Positions 1-6,087 of a stretch of DNA of 12,732 nucleotides are shown piece after piece. Under the pieces are notes generated by a model. It had not been told where the DNA came from. It did not search any database and was given only the letters and a program-made list of their open reading frames with translations. Positions within the stretch are counted from its first letter, which is position 1, and every line of letters begins with the position of its first letter. The translations under genes were made by a program, and so were the position numbers. Origin of the DNA: Azoarcus sp. (GTDB lineage: Bacteria; Pseudomonadota; Gammaproteobacteria; Burkholderiales; Rhodocyclaceae); the NCBI GenBank assembly GCA_031268685.1, contig JAIRWW010000023.1, forward strand, positions 1 through 12,732, given 5' to 3'.

Positions 1-416
1 AAAGCCGCTGCCGCCTCGTCCTTGGCGTCCACCATCAGGGCGAAGGCGGCAATCTCCGAACGAACAGCACGGTCGAGCGCATCGGCTAGCAGCGCACCGC
101 CAAGACCTTGCCCCTTGAATGCCTGATCGACAGCCAAGCGGCCCATACGAACGGCAGGCACGGTCGGATAGCGCGGCAGCTTCTTGCCGCTGCTGGCCGG
201 AAGATCGGTCAACAGCGGGCTTGCCGATGCCAAGGTGTAGTAAGCAGCGATGCGCTGCCCGTCCGCCAAGGCTACGAAACAGGCGGCTACGCGACGGCGA
301 ATGTCCTGGGTGGCTTGCTCGCGCAGGTAACGATTCAGCGGATCCGAATCGCTATTGAACCCGGCACGGTCATGCGCAGCATCGAGCGGCGCAAGCTGGA
401 ACGGCGCGCGGCTCAT
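1..416 (-). CDS. GNAT-family acetyltransferase toxin (TacT-like), partial
   Basis: This is the toxin half of a DUF1778/GNAT module. The family acetylates charged tRNAs using acetyl-CoA and so blocks translation. The ATG at 416 overlaps the antitoxin stop (ATGA, 413-416), indicating translational coupling. I translated 138 codons before the gene runs off the left edge; family members are about 160-170 residues, so only the C-terminus is missing. Visible features are the early FNSDSDPLNRYL segment (residues 20-31, matching the family's F-x-C/S-G-x-x-x-L-N-x-[FY]-L region), a central strand ACFVAL, the VRMGRLAV strand before the acetyl-CoA loop, and the pyrophosphate-binding GQGLGG (residues 102-107). 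The catalytic tyrosine expected near residue 140 lies just outside the window, so activity cannot be judged. Family assignment is firm; the tRNA target is unknown. Confidence 0.9.
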   Translation of the reverse strand, partial: MSRAPFQLAPLDAAHDRAGFNSDSDPLNRYLREQATQDIRRRVAACFVALADGQRIAAYYTLASASPLLTDLPASSGKKLPRYPTVPAVRMGRLAVDQAFKGQGLGGALLADALDRAVRSEIAAFALMVDAKDEAAAA

Positions 417-694
417 TCAGTGCGCAAGAGCTTGCCGCGGCGGGCAAAGGCGCGTTTCAAGGCAGGCGACGGCGGCGGCGGCGAGAGCAAGGCTTGGGCA
501 AAACACTCCTGATCGGCCAAAGACAGGCGGATGACTTCGGCCTGCTCAATGGCGCGCTGGGCGGCGTCTTGAACGGCGGCCACAACGAAATCGGTCATAG
601 TGCGCCCCTGAAGCTCGGCGGCGCGCTTGAGCATCGAATGCAGGTCGGTACTGATCCGGGCTTCGAGACGGGCGGTAGAGATGACTGCGGGCAT
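413..694 (-). CDS. DUF1778 antitoxin (TacA-like), RHH DNA-binding
   Basis: This 93-residue antitoxin pairs with the overlapping GNAT toxin. The family has an N-terminal ribbon-helix-helix that binds the module's promoter and a C-terminal tail that wraps and neutralises the acetyltransferase. The sequence shows the typical start STARLEARIS, then LKRAAELQGRTMTDFVVAAV (residues about 23-42), then a helical EQAEVIRLSLAD stretch and the DQECFAQALLSPP segment common in this family. The tail is proline-rich and then basic (PPPPSPALKRAFARRGK). I chose ATG at 694 because GGGAGGA lies about 8 bases upstream. A longer reading frame from a TTG at 715 would place that Shine-Dalgarno sequence inside the gene. 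Negative autoregulation with the toxin is expected from the family. Confidence 0.92.
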   Translation of the reverse strand: MPAVISTARLEARISTDLHSMLKRAAELQGRTMTDFVVAAVQDAAQRAIEQAEVIRLSLADQECFAQALLSPPPPSPALKRAFARRGKLLRTE

Positions 695-714
695 GAGTTT
701 ATCCTCCCGGCGCA

Positions 715-743
715 ATCATGCGGCGAACTGCCGTACAAATCAA
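715..743 (-). promoter_or_regulatory. Candidate promoter of the toxin-antitoxin operon
   Basis: On the minus strand TTGATT (738-743) and CATGAT (715-720) are separated by exactly 17 bases. Each matches the sigma-70 consensus at 4 of 6 positions. Transcription would start near 708, just ahead of the GGGAGGA ribosome-binding site of the antitoxin. This is an inference from spacing and position only; no clear operator palindrome was found. Confidence 0.35.
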
Positions 744-767
744 GGCGGAATTTTCGTCGGCTCCGGC

Positions 768-863
768 TTAGGGCAGCTTCGGTTCAAGTATTCACGCCAT
801 GTTCGGCAAGCTGAGCTGATTTTCCTGGATCGAGTGTAAATATTTGAACCGAAGTCGCTCTAA
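768..863. repeat. MITE-like inverted-repeat element, copy A
   Basis: This is a 96-bp non-coding element whose 78-bp core (777-854) is repeated at 7058-7135 in the opposite orientation with only a few differences. The element has its own imperfect terminal inverted repeats: the left end reads TTAGGGCAGCTTCGGTTCAA and the reverse complement of the right end reads TTAGAGCGACTTCGGTTCAA (17 of 20 identical). A TA dinucleotide at each end could be a target duplication, as seen for IS630/Tc1-type elements. It lies between the divergently placed toxin-antitoxin module and the dehydrogenase. No transposase is encoded, so it would be non-autonomous. The family assignment is inference. Confidence 0.72.
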
Positions 864-960
864 CTTCAAGACGATCAGGCAAGGATTGGGAAGAATCAGG
901 CTCACGCCTCGATGTGTATCCCGGTGATGCTGGAAGCTCTGACAAAAAAGGAGAACCGAG

Positions 961-1989
961 ATGACTGAAAAAACAGCATCAATTGATTCAAGCGTCGAAA
1001 ACAACGTTGATACAAACCGCCGCTCCGTGGTCAAGGGCGCAGCCATTGCCGGGTTGGCGGCAGTCTCCCTGTCCGCATCGGCGGGAAGCGCCGCAGCGCA
1101 ATCTCCGGGCGCTCCCCAGCCGATCCGCGATCCGCGTACCGTGTTCCCGAACAATCAACCGCCGCAGACGCAAGCCTGGCCTGGACTTCAACGCGAAATG
1201 ACGCCCAAGCCAGACTGCGGAGAAACAAACTATCGCGGAAGCGGGCGTCTCGCTGGCCGCCGCGCCCTGATCACCGGCGGAGATTCCGGCATCGGGCGGG
1301 CCGTTGCGATCGCCTATGCCCGTGAAGGCGCTGACATTGCCATCAACTACCTGCCGCAGGAAGAACCGGATGCTGTAGAGGTAATCAACATCATCCGCCG
1401 CGAAGGCCGCAAAGCGATCGCAATCCCCGGCGGCCTGCGTAGCGAAGAATTCTGCCGAAGTCTCGTGGCCAAGGCGGAAAGCGAGCTTGGCGGCCTGGAC
1501 ATCCTCGTCAACAACGCTGGCTACGGCTGGTTTCTACCCGACATCCTTGAGCATCCGAGCGAGAAATTCGACCAAACGATAAAGACCAACCTGTACGCGC
1601 CGTTCTGGCTGTCGAAGGCCGCCATCGCGGTCATGAAACCGGGAAGCAGTATCGTGTTCACGAGTTCAGTGACCGCCTTCGACCCCGCGGATGCCTTCCT
1701 CGACTACAGCTCCACGAAAGCCGCGATCCGCGCCTTTACCAGCGCCCTCGCCAAGCAGGTCGCCAAACGTGGCATTCGGGTGAATGGCGTCGCCCCCGGC
1801 CCAATCTGGACGCCGATGCAAATCTACTTCGGCGCACCCGCCAACAACGTCGAAGCGCTCAACGCCTCGACCCCTTTGGGGCGCATGGGACATCCAGTGG
1901 AAATGGCTCCGCTCTATGTCACCTTGGCGGAAGGCGCGAGCAGCTTCGTCTCCGGGAGCACATGGTCAGCCGATGGCGGACGGCTATAG
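961..1989 (+). CDS. Short-chain dehydrogenase/reductase (SDR) with Tat-type N-terminus
   Basis: This is a 342-residue classical SDR extended at the N-terminus. The Rossmann cofactor loop is TGGDSGIG (105-112), followed by NNAG (184-187), the structural Asn in KTN (210), the catalytic Ser in FTSS (235/236), Tyr249 and Lys253 in YSSTK, and PG at 279-280. All catalytic residues are intact. Residues 1-46 carry an NRRSVVKG twin-arginine-like motif (RR at 20-21), an Ala-rich hydrophobic stretch and an AAA|Q cleavage site, suggesting export by Tat with bound NAD(P). The 80-100 region (EMTPKPDCGETNYRGSGRLAGR) resembles the YhdF/general-stress-protein-39 type of SDR. The substrate cannot be told. The start is supported by AAGGAG (948-953), 7 bases ahead of ATG. 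It is transcribed toward a convergent AraC-family gene and appears monocistronic. Confidence 0.9.
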   Translation: MTEKTASIDSSVENNVDTNRRSVVKGAAIAGLAAVSLSASAGSAAAQSPGAPQPIRDPRTVFPNNQPPQTQAWPGLQREMTPKPDCGETNYRGSGRLAGRRALITGGDSGIGRAVAIAYAREGADIAINYLPQEEPDAVEVINIIRREGRKAIAIPGGLRSEEFCRSLVAKAESELGGLDILVNNAGYGWFLPDILEHPSEKFDQTIKTNLYAPFWLSKAAIAVMKPGSSIVFTSSVTAFDPADAFLDYSSTKAAIRAFTSALAKQVAKRGIRVNGVAPGPIWTPMQIYFGAPANNVEALNASTPLGRMGHPVEMAPLYVTLAEGASSFVSGSTWSADGGRL

Positions 1990-2031
1990 CCCCCGATTCA
2001 ACTGTAAAAAACCTGCATCTTTATCCCCGAG

Positions 2032-2068
2032 GGGCGGCGCATGCGGAAGCGTCGCCCAAGCCTCTTTT
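2032..2068 (+). terminator. Possible terminator after the SDR gene
   Basis: A 9-bp stem pairs GGGCGGCGC (2032-2040) with GCGTCGCCC (2049-2057), with one G-T pair and an 8-base loop. A short T run (2064-2067) follows after six bases. It sits between two convergent genes, where a terminator is expected. The weak, displaced T tract limits confidence. Confidence 0.35.
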
Positions 2069-2100
2069 CCCGGGACCCGACAGGGCAGAAAGGCACAAAA

Positions 2101-3045
2101 TCAGCCGCGCGCCGCCGCAATCGTCCGCAATGGCGCCACATCACGAATGGGCGGAGCGCCGAACATGCGCCGATACTCACGGTTGAACTGCGACGCGCTT
2201 TCGTAGCCGACGCGCAGCGCGGCGGTCACGGCGTCAACATTTTCTCCAAGCAGAATCCGGCGGGCTTCGTGCAGCCGAAGGTGTTTCTGATATTGCAAAG
2301 GACTCATCGAAGTCATGGCCCGGAAATGATGATGCAGCGTGGACACGCCCATGCCGGCCATTCCCGCCAAATCCTCAACCCTTAGCGGCTGCGCGAAGTT
2401 CTCCCGCAGCCAGGCAATCGCTTTGGCCGTCCTCTGGCTTTGTGTGCCAAGCAGAACCGTCTCTCGAAAACGAGCGCCTGCGCAGCTTGTAAGAATCCGG
2501 TAGATGATCTCCCGCTGGATCAACGCACCCAAATAGAGAAGCTCCCTGGGATTATCGAGCAGACCGACCAGCCGCGCGACGGCATCGAACAGTTCGATGC
2601 TGGCAGGGCCTGTTGCCATTGCTGGCCCGCCTGCTGGCGCGCTCGATGCATGCATATCCACATCGGCAATCATCTGCCGGGCAGCCTGAAGGTCCAGTCT
2701 CAGCAGCAATGAAACGTATGGCGCTTTCGCGCTGGCCTCCAATACCTCGGTCGTCGTCGGGAGATTGACCGCCGTCAACAGAAAACGGGATTCGTCGTAG
2801 ATATAGGTGGTTCCGCCAAGCTGAACGCGCTTCCTGCCGCGAATGATCATCGAAATGCTGGGTTCATACAAATAGGAGGTCGGCGTCGTCGGTTGCCTGA
2901 CCCGTGCAAAGCTCAGGCCGGGCAAGGGCGTAGCGCTCTCCCCATCGCTACTGACAAATGCCGAAATGCGTTGCGCAATGCCCTCGCGGATTTGCCCGGT
3001 TTCCTTGCGACGCCGATGATCGGTTTCGTCAGGCTCAAAAATCAT
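2101..3045 (-). CDS. AraC-family transcriptional regulator
   Basis: This 314-residue regulator has the AraC_N (PF06719-type) effector domain followed by a double helix-turn-helix. The N-terminal domain (about 35-190) includes the family's EPSISMIIRGRKRV, YDESRFLLTAVNLP and YLGALIQREIIYRIL segments (61-74, 83-96 and 171-185). The DNA-binding part (about 205-305) shows LRVEDLAGMAGMGVSTLHHHF (first HTH), the linker SMSPLQYQKHLRLHEARRIL, and VGYESASQFNREYRRMFGAPP (second HTH), all well conserved. ATG at 3045 is preferred because GGGAG lies 8 bases upstream. An in-frame ATG at 3072 has no ribosome-binding site. The gene converges on the SDR gene; such regulators are often found beside oxidoreductases, but control of that gene is not shown. 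A perfect inverted repeat at 3077-3093 suggests autoregulation. Confidence 0.93.
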   Translation of the reverse strand: MIFEPDETDHRRRKETGQIREGIAQRISAFVSSDGESATPLPGLSFARVRQPTTPTSYLYEPSISMIIRGRKRVQLGGTTYIYDESRFLLTAVNLPTTTEVLEASAKAPYVSLLLRLDLQAARQMIADVDMHASSAPAGGPAMATGPASIELFDAVARLVGLLDNPRELLYLGALIQREIIYRILTSCAGARFRETVLLGTQSQRTAKAIAWLRENFAQPLRVEDLAGMAGMGVSTLHHHFRAMTSMSPLQYQKHLRLHEARRILLGENVDAVTAALRVGYESASQFNREYRRMFGAPPIRDVAPLRTIAAARG

Positions 3046-3076
3046 GGCGGATCTCCCAGCACGCCAGACCATAAAG

Positions 3077-3093
3077 CAGTATGTCCCATACTG
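3077..3093. promoter_or_regulatory. Perfect inverted repeat, candidate operator of the AraC-family gene
   Basis: The sequence CAGTATG-tcc-CATACTG is a perfect 7-bp inverted repeat with a 3-bp spacer, 32-48 bases upstream of the regulator start. Position and symmetry suggest a binding site for a dimeric regulator near its promoter. AraC proteins more often use direct repeats, so another protein could be the binder. I found no second copy near the SDR gene. Confidence 0.45.
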
Positions 3094-3627
3094 CCCGTCG
3101 GCTTATGTTTGCGCCCAATCGGCGGCAAGTGAACTTTCTGGCGACCCAGAAGCATGAGCGCTCGCGCAAACCGGGCGAATTCTACGGCATTGCGGAATCA
3201 TGCAGCCTTGGCCGCTTACCGGGCTTGCCAGAAAAAGTCTGCTCCGCCGACCTTTCCCCGCGCGACCTGCTGTCGAAAAAGCAGCATTTCATTCCATTGA
3301 ACATATGGCTTCCACAAAATACATATTTCGTGAATAATTCAATATCCTGCAAAATGGGTATTCTAACACGGACATTTATTCCATTATCTTTTAACGAAGC
3401 CGGCTGACAAGATGCAGAACACACAAACAGTTCCCACCCGTTCGGGCTGAGCCTGTCGAAGCCAGTGATTTCATAGGCAATGCCCTTCGATAAGCTCAGG
3501 ACGAGCAGAACCTATGCTTGTGCAACTTATGCAAAGAAATTCCAGCCAGATCGAACGGAGTCGCAGCCAGTTTTCACGGCATACGCCTCGCCCTCCTTCT
3601 CCAACATGTCATTCATATACTTCACCT
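3094..3627. other. Long intergenic region with repeats and a possible promoter
   Basis: No convincing gene is seen in these 534 bases. Base composition shifts from GC-rich to AT-rich near 3290, marking the left edge of the AT-rich island. TTGAAC (3297-3302) and TACATA (3320-3325), 17 bases apart, form a possible plus-strand sigma-70 promoter, but no gene begins close behind it. A facing pair of REP-like repeats lies at 3440-3506. The open frames of 80-108 codons here lack recognisable protein features and ribosome-binding sites. Confidence 0.5.
3440..3506. repeat. Facing pair of REP-like palindromic repeats
   Basis: The first unit reads TTCGGGCTGAGCCTGTCGAAG (3441-3461). The second unit at 3484-3504 is the same motif on the other strand, with 16 of 21 positions matching. 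About 22 bases separate them, so a transcript could form a long imperfect hairpin, as in BIME-type arrays. Related copies occur at 7001-7025 and 11403-11433. Such repeats are usually mobilised by RAYT-type enzymes and can act in transcript stability, but nothing here shows a role. Confidence 0.7.
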
Positions 3628-3939
3628 ATGGAAACTATTATCAACGAGGACTCAGGCGGACGATACGGCAGAAACGTTAAATGGGAACGCCCATTTAACG
3701 CAGTAAATTGGAGAGGAAGGGTTGCTTACGTAGATTCCATTTTTGGCGATGGACAAAAGATGCCTATGCACCAATTTGTTATTTGTCCAGCGCCGCATGG
3801 CTCAGCATGCCTGACGTTTGAAGCAAATGATGGAACAACGCGATTAAAGCCCACTGAAATTGATGCGCTGCTACGTTCGCTTGAAACAATCGCCTATATT
3901 CCAGAGGCGGAGCGATCAGATGCGGCATCGTATGAATAG
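3628..3939 (+). CDS. Hypothetical protein of 103 residues
   Basis: I do not recognise this protein. It has no signal peptide or membrane segment. The central part (RVAYVDSIFGDGQKMPMHQF, then VICPAPHGSACLTFEANDG) looks like a small beta-rich domain. The C-terminal part (LKPTEIDALLRSLETIAYIPEAE, about 73-95) looks like a helix. ATG at 3628 is chosen because the longer frame from 3514 adds a low-complexity, Ser/Pro/Arg-rich stretch partly derived from repeat-flanking DNA. No good Shine-Dalgarno sequence precedes either start. The gene lies 40 bases upstream of the first of three LprI-like genes and shares their AT-rich composition, so it may be co-transcribed with them. A perfect hairpin sits at codons 16-25. 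It could be an unrelated remnant; confidence that it is expressed is moderate. Confidence 0.5.
   Translation: METIINEDSGGRYGRNVKWERPFNAVNWRGRVAYVDSIFGDGQKMPMHQFVICPAPHGSACLTFEANDGTTRLKPTEIDALLRSLETIAYIPEAERSDAASYE
3675..3700. other. Perfect 11-bp-stem hairpin inside the small unknown gene
   Basis: CGTTAAATGGG (3675-3685) pairs perfectly with CCCATTTAACG (3690-3700) around the loop AACG. No T run follows, so it is not a standard terminator. It could be a protein-binding palindrome, an RNA structure that controls translation, or an insertion scar. Confidence 0.75.
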
Positions 3940-3979
3940 CCCAATAGCGCGACGCCTGCCAGGCAGCGAACGGTGCATC

Positions 3980-4852
3980 ATGATCGCCAACGTCCGTAGT
4001 TTTCTCATTATCTTTGCCTTGCTGACATCCAGCATTATTTCTCCCTCGTCATGTGCAGATGACTGGAGGGGGACGGCATGGGAGGAAATAGATATAGGGG
4101 CAAAATGCTATTCATCCGTTAAAATATACATGAAACATCATGAAGACGACGAAAACATTAGAGCAAGCGAAATAGAGGGTGATGTCGCTCATCGTTATAT
4201 ATTAATCGGAGACTATACCCCTTCAAAGAATCCATCAAAGATTATTTTTCAGAAACATGAGGACGGTTCCATATGCCAAGTATTATTTATAGCGGCATCT
4301 GAGGATTTATTGCCGAAATTTTCAAAAACCGGAGTACTTGAAGAAGTAAAAACTTATAATTCAATTTTTGGCACTGACAAACCAATAACAGAAGTCATTT
4401 ATAGGAAAAATGCAAAAGGACATTTTTTACCACTCATGTGTACATGGCAATATCGTGATGAAAAAATCGAATCAGTTTCATGCCTAGTGGCACTGGCTTC
4501 TGGTTCAAGCAAATATATTAAACCGAGTTTTAATTGTACGATGACCCATTTAGAAGCAGATAAAATTGTTTGCAGCAGCAAAGTTCTTTCTAATTTAGAT
4601 GCCACTCTTGCCAAAAATTACGTGCAAATAAAGTCTCATACCACACGCAAAAATCGACAACAGCTACTCGTCGACCAGCGCGCATGGCTCAAACAGCGCA
4701 ACATCTGCCAAACAGCAGAATGTCTACGCGAATCCTACACCCTGCGTATCGGGCAAATTTGCAACGATTATCCTGTGACATCTGATAATCCCCTCGCGTG
4801 CATCACGGCAAAAGAAGCCATGGCCGTCAAAAAGGAGACCACCGGGGAGTGA
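3980..4852 (+). CDS. Secreted LprI/DUF1311-like protein, paralogue 1
   Basis: This 290-residue periplasmic protein is the first of three tandem paralogues. A signal peptide covers residues 1-26 (hydrophobic SFLIIFALLTSSII, cleavage likely after SSCA). An unrecognised N-terminal domain includes KCYSSVKIY (42-50), HRYILIGDYTPSKNPSKIIF (71-90) and CTWQYR (154-159). The C-terminal LprI-like domain (about 186-261) has the family pattern LDATLAKNY, DQRAWLKQRNIC and C-x(4)-C-x(5)-Y-x(2)-RI. Ten mature cysteines (43, 99, 154, 168, 186, 198, 243, 248, 261, 274) match those in the other two copies. LprI of Mycobacterium inhibits lysozyme; the role here is unknown. ATG at 3980 is chosen because it aligns with the paralogue starts (M-x-x-N-V-R-S); an upstream ATG at 3932 overlaps the previous gene. 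No clear Shine-Dalgarno sequence is seen. Confidence 0.82.
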   Translation: MIANVRSFLIIFALLTSSIISPSSCADDWRGTAWEEIDIGAKCYSSVKIYMKHHEDDENIRASEIEGDVAHRYILIGDYTPSKNPSKIIFQKHEDGSICQVLFIAASEDLLPKFSKTGVLEEVKTYNSIFGTDKPITEVIYRKNAKGHFLPLMCTWQYRDEKIESVSCLVALASGSSKYIKPSFNCTMTHLEADKIVCSSKVLSNLDATLAKNYVQIKSHTTRKNRQQLLVDQRAWLKQRNICQTAECLRESYTLRIGQICNDYPVTSDNPLACITAKEAMAVKKETTGE

Positions 4853-5099
4853 ATTTATATAGTCGCCCCCGCGAAATTCATCTTTGTGCTGAATCCAGCG
4901 GCAATTGGAGCTGTATGTTAGCCTATCAACGGCGAGCCTGATGGATATGATCGTCGCCAACAAGATGCGAAATTTATCGAAAACATTGTCGGAGGCGGAG
5001 AATTGCTATCGGGTAATGCTATGTTCAGTTATCCAGCCTATACTAACGTACCCAATTAACTGCCCTGCCAGCCTTTACAACGCCACTTGACGGTGCACT
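4853..5099. other. Intergenic spacer with possible coding remnant
   Basis: These 247 bases separate paralogues 1 and 2. Two short open stretches read like protein: one around 4855-4939 containing CAESSGNWSCMLAYQ, and one around 4922-5059 containing DGYDRRQQDAKFIENIVGGG and ending at TAA. They are in different frames and overlap slightly, as if a former gene had been broken. I see no terminator or strong promoter. A frame starting at 4905 shows no protein-like features and was left out. Confidence 0.3.
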
Positions 5100-5987
5100 A
5101 TGCATATCAACGCCCACAGCATTATCATCATTTTCCTTTTATTGTTCTTTTGCCCATCGGCATCATGGGCAGAATATGATATGACCAAATGGGAGTCATG
5201 GGATAAATATACATATTTGGGGAAATGCTATCCATCGGTAAAAATCTATTTGTTCACTGCTTATGCTGGACGAACAGCCGTAGAAGAGGACTTTAAAACT
5301 TATCATCCTGAAGGCGATAAAGAGGGAAAATATACGATTTTGCTGGATGCTGTGCCAAGCACAAATGGACAGGAGGTTCTATTCAAAAAATCGAAGACAA
5401 ACATGTATTGCATTATTATGCTGAATCCTACGGGCGGATTGGGCGAGAAGAAGGTAAATAAAGATGGCAATTTGCCAGACGTTATTGTAACAGCGAATAC
5501 TGCGTCTCCTGGCTTTCCTTCTACAATAATGAATTATCATCTCGATATAGGCGATGGTTTTTACAGACCGCGTGAATGCACATGGGAGTGGTATTACCAT
5601 GAGGAAGGAATTACGAGAACTCAAAATATCCCATGCGATGCCTATAACACAGCGCTTGTATGGAGTCCAGTAGCTGATACCTCATATTGCTCGAAAGCAT
5701 CAACAAAGATCGAAAAGTCCATCTGCGGCGACGCTAAATTAACCGCACTGGACTATACATTGTCGAGTAATTACGAACTGATTAAATCTGCTGCAACAGA
5801 TGCGCAGAATACCCAGTTAACGATAGACCAAGAAAAATGGCTAAAACAAAGGGACACTTGCAGGGACAATGAATGCATTGTTAGTACCTATCTCGGCAGA
5901 ATCGACGAAATATGCACTAAATACGCTGTATCACTGCCTCGCCCTTTCGACTGTGTCCGCTCCGAGTATATCCAGTTCAAGAAATAA
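5100..5987 (+). CDS. Secreted LprI/DUF1311-like protein, paralogue 2
   Basis: This 295-residue protein has the same layout as its neighbours. A signal peptide (HSIIIIFLLLFF, cleavage after SWA at residue 24) leads into the N-terminal domain with KCYPSVKIY (42-50), a GDKEGKYTILLDAVPSTNG segment (72-90) and CTWEWYY (160-166). The LprI-like domain (about 197-272) is the most typical of the three: CSKASTKIEKSIC, KLTALDYTLSSNYELI, DQEKWLKQRDTC, NECIVSTYLGRIDEIC. Ten mature cysteines (43, 104, 160, 179, 197, 209, 254, 259, 272, 285) match the other copies, which suggests five conserved disulfides made in the periplasm. The bases just before the ATG (ACGGTGCA plus two bases) are also found before paralogue 1, supporting both starts. 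Function is unknown; lysozyme inhibition is an inference from the C-terminal domain. Confidence 0.87.
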   Translation: MHINAHSIIIIFLLLFFCPSASWAEYDMTKWESWDKYTYLGKCYPSVKIYLFTAYAGRTAVEEDFKTYHPEGDKEGKYTILLDAVPSTNGQEVLFKKSKTNMYCIIMLNPTGGLGEKKVNKDGNLPDVIVTANTASPGFPSTIMNYHLDIGDGFYRPRECTWEWYYHEEGITRTQNIPCDAYNTALVWSPVADTSYCSKASTKIEKSICGDAKLTALDYTLSSNYELIKSAATDAQNTQLTIDQEKWLKQRDTCRDNECIVSTYLGRIDEICTKYAVSLPRPFDCVRSEYIQFKK

Positions 5988-6087
5988 ATCTTGTTGGCAG
6001 ACAATTAAATGAACGACGACTACGCAGGATTTGCAGAACACTTTCATCCGTCTTGCAGAGTTCAATACATTAATGAAGCGATCCACT

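Noticed and set aside
108..814. Plus-strand open frames across the toxin-antitoxin region
   Set aside because: They are shadows of the minus-strand antitoxin and toxin, whose family motifs and ribosome-binding site are clear.
777..854. Invertible DNA switch, because the core at 777-854 is inverted relative to the copy at 7058-7135 while both have TCGCTCTAA on the right
   Set aside because: The TCGCTCTAA flank is part of the terminal inverted repeat and appears in complementary form on the left of copy A too. Two insertions in opposite orientation explain the pattern without a switch.
3616..3621. TATACT as a -10 box ahead of the gene at 3628
   Set aside because: No -35-like hexamer stands at a proper distance, and the start codon would follow by only 6 bases.
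3514..3627. Longer form of the small unknown protein starting at 3514
   Set aside because: The extra 38 residues are Ser/Pro/Arg-rich and derive from sequence next to the REP-like pair; they look non-coding.
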